Shown here in pieces: positions 57,783 to 64,000 of a stretch of 64,000 nt of DNA (the first letter of the stretch is position 1; every line of letters begins with the position of its first letter). The notes under the pieces were generated by a model. That model was not told the DNA's origin. It searched no databases and saw only the letters and a list, made by a program, of their open reading frames with translations. This stretch comes from Mucilaginibacter saanensis. GTDB taxonomy: Bacteria; Bacteroidota; Bacteroidia; Sphingobacteriales; Sphingobacteriaceae. The stretch is taken from assembly GCF_014200575.1 (NCBI RefSeq), contig NZ_JACHBZ010000007.1, forward strand, positions 62,001-126,000, written 5' to 3'. A program made the translations under genes and the position numbers.

Positions 57783-58694
57783 CTATTCTTCTTTTTTGCC
57801 TTTTGCTTTAGGTGCTTTGGCAGCAGCCGTTTTTTTTGCGGCTGTAACTTTCTTTTCAGCTTTGGGCTCATCAACTTTCGGGTGATCAATTACCAAAGGT
57901 AATTCCTGCTGGTGGCCTTCATTTTCAATCACGGTTGGTTCTTCATCGCCAACAGGTGCTTCGGTAGGAGTGCTTAGCACCTCCACGGGTACTGATTTAA
58001 TGGCAGGTGCAGCCTGGGCAAGATTGTTTGCAGCACTTGGCAGTTCGGCCAGTATGGTGCGGCCTCCTTTTACTACGTCGCCAATGTTTACTAATATCTT
58101 TGTTCCTAAAGGTAAAAATACATCAACCCTTGAACCAAACTTGATAAAGCCAAATTGCTGACCCTGGTCAACTATATCTCCCTCTTTTACATACCATACA
58201 ATACGGCGGGCCAGTGCACCGGCAATTTGCCTGAACAATACCGATACGCCTTCGCTGTTTTGAACAACAACAGTAGTGCGCTCGTTTTCGGTTGATGATT
58301 TAGGGTGCCAGGCCACCAGGTATTTGCCTTTGTGGTATTTAAAATAGCTTACCACGCCCGATATTGGGTTACGGTTTACGTGAACGTTAACCGGCGACAT
58401 AAAAACCGACAGCTGAATGCGTTTGTCTTTCAGGTATTCGGTTTCTTCAGTTTCTTCAATTACCACTACTTTACCATCGGCAGGGCAAAGTACCGTAGTT
58501 TCGTCAATGCTGATATCAAAAAACGGGCTGCGGAAAAATTGTACGATCACCGCAAGGAACATAAACGATAAAATATAGATGATCCACTTTAAGGTATGCG
58601 CCTGAGGAAGATAGAATTGGATAAGCGCGTTTAAAACCATAAGGAATAATACGGTTATGGCCAGCGAGGTATATCCTTCTTTATGAAAAGTCAT
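57783..58694 (-). CDS. psd: Phosphatidylserine decarboxylase with acidic/basic C-terminal tail
   Basis: Makes phosphatidylethanolamine. Residues 1-about 220 are a PSD-related protein of the short bacterial class (usually 210-225 residues): two N-terminal helices (11-55), VLCPADGKVVVIEE, PVNVHVNRNPISG and the self-cleavage site F-G187-S188 (GSRVDVFLP). Self-cleavage there would produce the pyruvoyl cofactor. The remaining about 80 residues form a low-complexity tail ending AAAKAPKAKGKKEE, not seen in the core family. Operon with cdsA, DUF2007 and CPBP genes upstream. Confidence 0.93.
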   Translation of the reverse strand: MTFHKEGYTSLAITVLFLMVLNALIQFYLPQAHTLKWIIYILSFMFLAVIVQFFRSPFFDISIDETTVLCPADGKVVVIEETEETEYLKDKRIQLSVFMSPVNVHVNRNPISGVVSYFKYHKGKYLVAWHPKSSTENERTTVVVQNSEGVSVLFRQIAGALARRIVWYVKEGDIVDQGQQFGFIKFGSRVDVFLPLGTKILVNIGDVVKGGRTILAELPSAANNLAQAAPAIKSVPVEVLSTPTEAPVGDEEPTVIENEGHQQELPLVIDHPKVDEPKAEKKVTAAKKTAAAKAPKAKGKKEE

Positions 58695-58721
58695 AGTATG
58701 GGGTTATTTATTACAAAAATA

Positions 58722-59528
58722 CTAATTTGAAATGAAGTACAGGTATGCATAAACTACAGGGGCTGCTAATAAAAGCCCGTCGAAACGGTCAAGCAAACCG
58801 CCATGTCCGGGTAATATGCCGCCACTGTCTTTTACGTTGATGCTGCGTTTAAACATAGATTCAACCAAATCGCCCAGGGTGCCCACGCATGATATTATAA
58901 CGGCTATGCTAACCCATTGTTTCCAGGTAATTTCGTCGTAATAATGGCTCAGTATCAAGGCTGCTCCTGCGCTGATCAGTACGCCGCCAATAAAACCTTC
59001 CCAGGTTTTTTTAGGCGAGTGGCGCTCAAATAATTTGGTGCGTCCAAATGCGCGCCCAGCCAGATAGGCCCCGGTGTCATTTGACCATAACATGATCAAA
59101 AAGCCCAGCGGTATATGAAAGTTGAAGTTTTCGCTGCCATTAATAAAGGCCAGTGCATGAAAAAAGCAAAAAGGTACAACGGCAAACAGTATCCCCAGGA
59201 AGGTAAAACCGAGGTTGCTGAAAGGGGCGGGCGCTTTTTTATAAAGCTCCTGTATATAAACAGCGCTCAAGCTTACTGGCAAAAAGAAAATAAACTTCCA
59301 GGCCGGGAAATAGCATTGGGCTGCAAAAAACAGGAATATCAGGAAGCCGTTGATCAGGCCGCTCTCGCGGCTGGGCTTAAAACCACCTTCGCGTACCAGT
59401 TTGTAAAACTCAAACAGGCAAAACGAGGTAAGGATAAGGTAAAATGCACTGAATACGTATGGCCCCAGTAAAACAGAGCCCAGCATTACAATAACAAAAA
59501 AAAAGCCGGTAATGGCGCGTACTTTCAT
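58722..59528 (-). CDS. cdsA: Phosphatidate cytidylyltransferase
   Basis: Integral membrane enzyme of 268 residues with about eight helices that forms CDP-diacylglycerol from phosphatidate and CTP. The family signature is in the C-terminal half: LGDLVESMFKRSINVKDSG then LPGHGGLLDRFDGLL. Located 27 bp upstream of psd, consistent with a phospholipid synthesis unit. Confidence 0.95.
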   Translation of the reverse strand: MKVRAITGFFFVIVMLGSVLLGPYVFSAFYLILTSFCLFEFYKLVREGGFKPSRESGLINGFLIFLFFAAQCYFPAWKFIFFLPVSLSAVYIQELYKKAPAPFSNLGFTFLGILFAVVPFCFFHALAFINGSENFNFHIPLGFLIMLWSNDTGAYLAGRAFGRTKLFERHSPKKTWEGFIGGVLISAGAALILSHYYDEITWKQWVSIAVIISCVGTLGDLVESMFKRSINVKDSGGILPGHGGLLDRFDGLLLAAPVVYAYLYFISN

Positions 59529-59737
59529 AAATTAATTTGATTGAGGATCATGATCTCAATGGCCTTGCTAAAATCCTCCTGGTGAATATATACTTCAATA
59601 TTGCCAAAGGACTTATGCGATGAATCCTGTTTATTTATTAAAACAGTGTCAATATGATGCCCGGTAAGCACTTGCTTAACAATTTCTGATTGATAAAAAT
59701 TGGATGAAGTAAAAATTTTGATCCAGCCTTTTTCCAT
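59525..59737 (-). CDS. DUF2007 small protein
   Basis: Protein of 70 residues of the DUF2007 family (putative signal-transducing protein): WIKIFTSSNFYQSEIVKQVL at the start and EVYIHQEDFSKAIEIM near the end. Overlaps cdsA by 4 bp and the upstream CPBP stop by one base (A shared by TAA and ATG), so all four genes are co-translated. Function unknown. Confidence 0.85.
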   Translation of the reverse strand: MEKGWIKIFTSSNFYQSEIVKQVLTGHHIDTVLINKQDSSHKSFGNIEVYIHQEDFSKAIEIMILNQINL

Positions 59738-60681
59738 TAAAAATCAAACATGGGCCTTTTGAGCGCTATATTCCTGTATATGTAAAGCAAAATTAAAATA
59801 ATTATTAAGCTAAAAGCATAGCTGCTATAATTAAATATATGCTGATCATCAGGGTTCAGGCTGATGCTTTTATGCTGATACAGGTAGGTGATCACCACTG
59901 CCGAGCCATTGTTTAAAAAATGCGCCCAAACACCCGTCCAGATGCTGCCGCTCCAGGCCACAAAATAGCCAAAAAATACCCCAAGCGCTACGCGCGGTAA
60001 AAATGAAAAGAACTCCATGTGAAACGCACTGAACAGGATGGCTGTGATCCAGATAGCGGCGTGGGTATTTTTTGTCCAGCGGATAAATATAGTTTGTATG
60101 CATCCTCTGAATAAAAATTCCTCGGCAATGGCCGTTAACAAACCAACCACCAATACTGCAAAAAGCATGGAGCCAAAGGTGTTCATGGTGAGCATAGCCT
60201 CAGTAGCTTTCTGGGCCTGCTGTTCCATAGCGCGCAAGGTTTCTTCCAGGTTTTTAAGCGAGGCCGGCAGGGTTAGTTTTTGGTTGATGTTAACAAGTAC
60301 TTCCATCACTGGCGATGAAAACAACATGATAGAAAATACCAGCAATAATAAGATGGAAGGGAATTTAAAAGTAGGCTTCAAATAATTTGACGTATCCTTT
60401 ACAATAAAACGCGCAAATAAAACCGGGGTAACAAACAGCGGAACCGTGGTGCTTACAATCTGTAACATCCATAAACCTGGGATGGTATTCTTGTTGGCAA
60501 GGTTAAAAGCAAGCACATCAGTAAGCGTTTTTAAGTTAAAAACAGCTATAATTAGCCCTGCCGCTATGCCAAAACCGGCAATTAATAAAAGTATAGCCCC
60601 GCTAACTAAAATTATAAATTGTATGGATGGATGGGTTTCTGTTTGCTGAGGTGTAAGCTCCTTTATGGGTTCTTGTATCAT
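59737..60681 (-). CDS. CPBP family intramembrane metalloprotease
   Basis: Protein of 314 residues with seven or eight helices. CAAX/bacteriocin-processing motif 1 is AEEFLFRGCIQTIF (EExxxR), motif 2 is FSAFHMEFFSFLPRVALG (FxxxH), and a third conserved part is WAHFLNNG (HxxxN). ATG 60681 is chosen (MIQEPIKEL). A TTG...TATTTTTG promoter for the divergent dus gene lies in the 40-bp spacer, so regulation may be shared. Substrate unknown. Confidence 0.9.
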   Translation of the reverse strand: MIQEPIKELTPQQTETHPSIQFIILVSGAILLLIAGFGIAAGLIIAVFNLKTLTDVLAFNLANKNTIPGLWMLQIVSTTVPLFVTPVLFARFIVKDTSNYLKPTFKFPSILLLLVFSIMLFSSPVMEVLVNINQKLTLPASLKNLEETLRAMEQQAQKATEAMLTMNTFGSMLFAVLVVGLLTAIAEEFLFRGCIQTIFIRWTKNTHAAIWITAILFSAFHMEFFSFLPRVALGVFFGYFVAWSGSIWTGVWAHFLNNGSAVVITYLYQHKSISLNPDDQHIFNYSSYAFSLIIILILLYIYRNIALKRPMFDF

Positions 60682-60704
60682 TTGATGTAAAATTCGTATT
60701 TTTG
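60673..60704 (+). promoter_or_regulatory. Candidate promoter of dus
   Basis: TTG at 60673-60675 and TATTTTTG at 60697-60704 (TAnnTTTG) with 21-nt spacing; the start point would be about 10 nt before the ATG at 60722. Confidence 0.5.
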
Positions 60705-60721
60705 CAACGCTAAAGATAAGC

Positions 60722-61714
60722 ATGTCTGTACAAATAGGAAATATTGATTTAGGAGAGTTCCCGCTTTTGCTGGCGCCGATGGAAGATGTGAGTGATCCGC
60801 CTTTCCGTTATGTGTGTAAGCAACACGGGGCGGATATGATGTACACCGAGTTTATCTCGTCAGAAGGATTGATCCGTGATGCTGCCAAAAGCCGTCAAAA
60901 GCTGGATATATTTGAATATGAGCGCCCTATAGGCATCCAGATATTTGGCAGTGATATTGACCACATGCGCGAGGCTACCGAGATAGCATCGCTGGCCGGC
61001 CCCGACCTGATGGATATAAATTATGGCTGCCCTGTAAAACAGGTAGCCTGCCGTGGTGCCGGAGCAAGCTTATTGCAGGATATTGACAGAATGGTTGCCA
61101 TGACCAAGGCCGTGGTTAACGCTACACACCTGCCCGTAACGGTTAAAACACGGTTGGGTTGGGATGATAATACCAAAAACGTGTATGAAGTTGCGGAGCG
61201 CCTGCAGGATGTGGGAATAAAAGCCCTCACTATACACGGCCGTACGCGTGCACAAATGTATAAAGGTGTGGCAGATTGGTCGCTGATACGGGATATTAAG
61301 AAAAACCCGCGCATCCAGATCCCGATATTTGGGAATGGTGATATTGACTCGCCCGAGAAAGCAGCCAACTGGCGCATGGAGTTCGGGGTTGACGGGATGA
61401 TGATAGGTCGTGCAGCTATCGGATATCCCTGGATTTTTAGGGAAATCAAGCATTTTTTTAAAACAGGTGAACATTTGGATAAGCCAACCATTGCCGAACG
61501 TATTGCAGCATGTACCACACACCTGCAAAAATCGGTAGAGTGGAAAGGTCCCAAAACCGGTGTTTTTGAAATGCGCAGGCATTACTCCAATTACTTTAAA
61601 GGTATTGATCACTTTAAAGAATACCGCATGAAACTGGTAACCGCCGGTACGATGGAAGAACTGTATGAAATTTTAGCAGAAATTGAAGAAAAATATGCCA
61701 TTGAAATGGCGTAA
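60722..61714 (+). CDS. dusB: tRNA-dihydrouridine synthase (DusB-like)
   Basis: FMN enzyme of 330 residues reducing uridines in tRNA D-loops. Catalytic Cys and neighbours: MDINYGCPVKQVACRGAGASLL; FMN-binding TVKTRLGWDD, GIKALTIHGRTRAQMYKG and IFGNGDIDSPEKA. The N-terminus LLAPMEDVSDPPFRYVCK is diagnostic. Product assignment to DusB and not another Dus is from overall resemblance. Confidence 0.93.
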   Translation: MSVQIGNIDLGEFPLLLAPMEDVSDPPFRYVCKQHGADMMYTEFISSEGLIRDAAKSRQKLDIFEYERPIGIQIFGSDIDHMREATEIASLAGPDLMDINYGCPVKQVACRGAGASLLQDIDRMVAMTKAVVNATHLPVTVKTRLGWDDNTKNVYEVAERLQDVGIKALTIHGRTRAQMYKGVADWSLIRDIKKNPRIQIPIFGNGDIDSPEKAANWRMEFGVDGMMIGRAAIGYPWIFREIKHFFKTGEHLDKPTIAERIAACTTHLQKSVEWKGPKTGVFEMRRHYSNYFKGIDHFKEYRMKLVTAGTMEELYEILAEIEEKYAIEMA

Positions 61715-61761
61715 TATTTGTTCAGATGCTTTATATTTGAAATTAAACAGAAACAATTCAC

Positions 61762-62148
61762 ATGGTTACCACTATAACTGAGGGTGTTAAGGTTTCCATC
61801 GAAACCATTTATCAGCCTGAATATTCAAACCCGGCTAATGATCATTTCATGTTTGCTTACAAGGTGAACATTGAAAACATGAGCAATTATGCTATTCAGC
61901 TCATCAGCAGGCACTGGTATATCTTTGACTCCAACGGCGCAAAACGCGAGGTTGAGGGCGAGGGTGTAGTAGGGCAGCAACCGGTTATTGAACCCGGTCA
62001 TGCACATGAATATGTATCTGGCTGTAACCTTAAAACAGATATGGGCAGCATGAAAGGTGAATACCAAATGAACCGCCTGTTGGATAACTCTTCTTTTAAC
62101 GTACAAATACCGGAGTTTTATTTAATTGCTCCGTACAGAATGAATTAA
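61762..62148 (+). CDS. apaG: ApaG domain protein
   Basis: Protein of 128 residues with a fibronectin-like ApaG fold: VSIETIYQPEYSNPANDHFM, IENMSNYAIQLISRHW and IEPGHAHEYVSGCNLKTD with the family GxGVVGxxP loop (GEGVVGQQPVI). Reported to affect Co2+/Mg2+ resistance in enterics; the molecular role is unknown. Ends at a strong terminator. Confidence 0.93.
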   Translation: MVTTITEGVKVSIETIYQPEYSNPANDHFMFAYKVNIENMSNYAIQLISRHWYIFDSNGAKREVEGEGVVGQQPVIEPGHAHEYVSGCNLKTDMGSMKGEYQMNRLLDNSSFNVQIPEFYLIAPYRMN

Positions 62149-62184
62149 CCTTAATCCTCAAAGGAAGAATTAATAAAATATAAG

Positions 62185-62216
62185 AAAGCCCCGGATGATT
62201 CATCATCCGGGGCTTT
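62185..62216. terminator. Bidirectional terminator between apaG and the YXWGXW gene
   Basis: AAAGCCCCGGATGA and its perfect complement, 4-nt loop, T-run. Confidence 0.9.
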
Positions 62217-62246
62217 TGTTTTTAGTGCCTATTCGTGTGCAGGAAA

Positions 62247-63290
62247 TTATCTGTGTTTTTCATGTTCCTGCTGTGGTCGGTGGTTTTGGTGTTGCTGCCT
62301 TGCCGGTGCTGCATGTTGTTGCTGGGGCCTTGGCGCATGAGCCTGATTGTGATGATTCTGGTTTTGCGCCGGCTGCCTTCTGTTAGCTTCGTTTTGATTG
62401 TTGCCTTGTGCATTGTTGGCAGGCTGGTGGTTATGGACGGCATTATTATTGGCTGCATCTGGCTGGGCTGCTTTATCGGCGTTAGCATTGGCCCGGTCAT
62501 TGGCGTTGTCACCGGCAGGTGCATGGTTATTGCGGTCAGGATTACCGTTTGCGCCATCAGTTACCTGCGCTTTGGCTGTATGCCCTTGCTGATTAAAGCG
62601 ATTGCCGTTTACCTTATTCATAGCTGTAGTAGCCGGCCGGCCGTTGTTAGCAGATGCAAACTGGCTGCGGTCTTTACCGGCAACCTGTTGGTGGTTTTGT
62701 TGCTCGGCGGTTGGCTGTACATGCTGGTCCCGCTCAGCGGCGCGCTCTTCTGGTCTGGGTTGTGCGGTTACACCGCCCGGCCCGTTAAAGCTGGTATGGT
62801 TATTTACGGTAACGTTATTAACAACCGTGTTATTGATATAGGTATTATGTACTACGGTACGGTTTACATTTACTACAGCAGTATTATACTGGAACGAATT
62901 GCCTGACCACCTGCCACCGCCGTATCCTGAACCACCATAGCCATAACCATAGTTTACACCGCCATAAAAGCCAATATGTGTACCCCAATAACCCTGGTGA
63001 TAGGCGTAAATGCTTCCGTCATATCCCCAATAGCCAGGTGTCCATAAATAACCAACTCTTGGTGGGGCCACCCAAACTCCCGGAACCCAGTAATATCCGC
63101 CATCCTGATCGTATGCCCAGTAACCCGGGGTCCAGAGGTAGCCATCAACAGGGCACGCGGGTTGCGAATAAACAGGTAAAGCAGGCGGTGCAATCCGTAC
63201 GGATATGCCGATGCTTACCTGGGCATTTGTTTTAATTGCAGCCAATGATGCTATTAAAAGTACCATCAGTATTTTTGCTGTTTTTTTCAT
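62247..63290 (-). CDS. YXWGXW repeat secreted protein with Asn/Gln/His-rich tail
   Basis: Exported protein of 347 residues: signal peptide 1-24 (IKTNAQ end), a YXWGXW-type repeat region (YLWTPGYWAYDQDGGYYWVP, then VGYLWTPGYWGYDG), a Gly/Tyr-rich bridge (VNYGYGYGGSGYGGG) and an unusual C-terminal half rich in Asn, Gln, His and Ala (NNAQGNNQNEANRRQPAQNQ). The repeat family is known from Bacteroidota and Proteobacteria secreted proteins and may have a lipid- or metal-associated role; nothing certain. Low-complexity regions could be a frame artefact, but the frame is open over the whole length. A TAGGTTTG -7 box lies at 63309-63316. Confidence 0.8.
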   Translation of the reverse strand: MKKTAKILMVLLIASLAAIKTNAQVSIGISVRIAPPALPVYSQPACPVDGYLWTPGYWAYDQDGGYYWVPGVWVAPPRVGYLWTPGYWGYDGSIYAYHQGYWGTHIGFYGGVNYGYGYGGSGYGGGRWSGNSFQYNTAVVNVNRTVVHNTYINNTVVNNVTVNNHTSFNGPGGVTAQPRPEERAAERDQHVQPTAEQQNHQQVAGKDRSQFASANNGRPATTAMNKVNGNRFNQQGHTAKAQVTDGANGNPDRNNHAPAGDNANDRANANADKAAQPDAANNNAVHNHQPANNAQGNNQNEANRRQPAQNQNHHNQAHAPRPQQQHAAPARQQHQNHRPQQEHEKHR

Positions 63291-63438
63291 AGTTTGATAA
63301 ATTTAACTCAAACCTAAATTTGTAATATGAATATTACATTAAGATTGTTTCACCCCTGATTGCTCTTCATGAAAGATTCATGAGCCATTATTGACTGATA
63401 TACAGCAGGAAACTACAGAAACAAAACAGCGATAAACA

Positions 63439-63470
63439 AAGCGCCCGGCTGATGAATGAGCCGGGCGCTT
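63439..63470 (-). terminator. Terminator of the YugP-like peptidase gene
   Basis: AAGCGCCCGGCT pairs with AGCCGGGCGCTT around an 8-nt loop, 37 bp past the stop codon on the minus strand. Confidence 0.85.
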
Positions 63471-63506
63471 GTTGTATTTGTATAGAAAATTTCTTTTAAC
63501 GGGCAC

Positions 63507-64000
63507 TTAGTTTCGTCTGTTAAACAGGAACGAGGCGTAGTAAACCAGCGTTGCCAGTGAGCTTAATGCTGCAACAACATAGGTCATGGCGGCCCACCAA
63601 AGGGCGTCTTTAGCCTGCTCATGTTCCTGGTTGGTTTGAACAATGCTGTAATTATTATTAAGCCATGCCAAGGCCCTGCGGCTGGCATCAAATTCAACAG
63701 GCAGGGTAATAAAGCTAAAAAAGGTAACCAGGACTAATGCTGCAACACCAACAGCTAATATATAAGGGCTATTGGCAAAAAATAATAGCATAACGCCAAT
63801 AAATAAGGTCCATTGAGTTAAGGTAGATGCTACATTAATAACGGGCACCATTGACGAGCGGAAGCTAAGCCAGCCATACGCCTGAGCGTGTTGCACGGCG
63901 TGTCCGCACTCGTGCGCTGCAACAGCGGCAGCAGCTATACTGCGGCTGTAAAAAACATCCTGGCTCAGGTTAACCGTTTTGGTTTCGGGGTTATAATGAT
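63507..64000 (-). CDS. YugP-like zinc metallopeptidase (5' end missing)
   Basis: Partial, entering from the right window edge: 164 residues read from the last bases to the stop at 63507. It begins HYNPETKTVNLSQDVFY and contains the zinc motif H-E-C-G-H in AAHECGHAVQHAQAYGWLSF, followed by two or three membrane helices (LFIGVMLLFFANSPYILAVG, LVTFFSFITLPVEFDAS). Typical of Zn-dependent integral membrane peptidase YugP. The Cys at the second variable position of the motif is not unusual in this family. Function uncharacterised. Confidence 0.92.
   Translation of the reverse strand, partial: HYNPETKTVNLSQDVFYSRSIAAAAVAAHECGHAVQHAQAYGWLSFRSSMVPVINVASTLTQWTLFIGVMLLFFANSPYILAVGVAALVLVTFFSFITLPVEFDASRRALAWLNNNYSIVQTNQEHEQAKDALWWAAMTYVVAALSSLATLVYYASFLFNRRN

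Noticed and set aside
62195..62906. Hydrophobic plus-strand frame of 223 residues opposite the YXWGXW gene
   Set aside because: The hydrophobicity is a reflection of the Asn/Gln/His-rich codons read backwards; no family match and a terminator lies at its start.

Overview
The window is a chromosomal segment of a Bacteroidota bacterium, most likely a member of the Sphingobacteriaceae close to Mucilaginibacter or Pedobacter. The evidence is the protein set (FecR/ECF-sigma/STN-domain module, DUF6249, DUF6134, LA_2272 and YXWGXW repeat families, M61 and YpfJ peptidases), both GluRS and GlnRS, and promoters of the Bacteroidota type (TTG, about 19-21 nt, TAnnTTTG). Ribosome-binding sites are mostly weak, as is normal for this phylum. 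I saw no rRNA, tRNA, CRISPR array, phage or transposase gene.

Layout. 1-4.3 kb: a MarR regulator, membrane-fusion protein and RND pump operon, cut by the window edge. 4.4-12.6 kb: M61 peptidase, amino-acid permease, a degenerate receiver, gltX, a histidine kinase and DinB-type proteins. 12.8-17.5 kb: stress-flavoured genes (SIMPL, Ku, DUF892, a small lmo0937-like membrane protein, an ECF sigma/anti-sigma pair). 17.7-23.5 kb: serine hydrolase, AraC regulator, dapF and an HtrA protease. 23.9-27.9 kb: an ECF sigma/FecR cell-surface module whose output protein is STN plus LA_2272 repeats instead of a TonB receptor. 28.1-35.1 kb: metallopeptidase, dinD, amidase, glnS, a frameshifted SDR and an epimerase. 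35.3-40.4 kb: TM2 protein, Nif3, zinc ribbon, DUF2809, a VapBC-like pair and a radical SAM protein. 40.4-43.2 kb: a two-component system in an operon with an unrecognised membrane protein, a partial tandem copy of it, and a small protein ending in Cys-Pro-Pro-Ile-Cys. 43.3-50.8 kb: LUD protein, ftsH, rsfS, birA, a split DsbD and pfkA. 50.8-57.1 kb: a PAS protein, a nucleotidase, and the rpsP-rimM-trmD-rplS translation operon, interrupted by a membrane-protein/HTH cassette and a VOC protein. 57.8-62.1 kb: psd-cdsA phospholipid operon with a CPBP protease, then dus and apaG. 62.2-64 kb: YXWGXW repeat protein and a YugP-like metallopeptidase (partial).

Intergenic DNA is rich in short dispersed repeats: REP-like inverted pairs (GTCATCCTGAGC family, ACTCACCCG family, CTCCCCCTTCAGG family), a 63-bp repeat present at 20.7 and 57.5 kb in opposite orientations, a 153-bp tandem duplication at 57.2 kb and a 58-bp tandem repeat at 31 kb.

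The most interesting points are: (i) the 54.6-55.3 kb cassette, where a textbook Bacteroidota promoter is overlapped by two palindromes and drives a membrane protein/HTH pair inserted in the ribosomal operon; (ii) the 40.4-43.1 kb signalling operon with its truncated duplicate; (iii) the STN/LA_2272 output of the FecR module; (iv) a VapC-like toxin whose reading frame runs antisense into the neighbouring gene. None of these is proven to be a new system from sequence alone.
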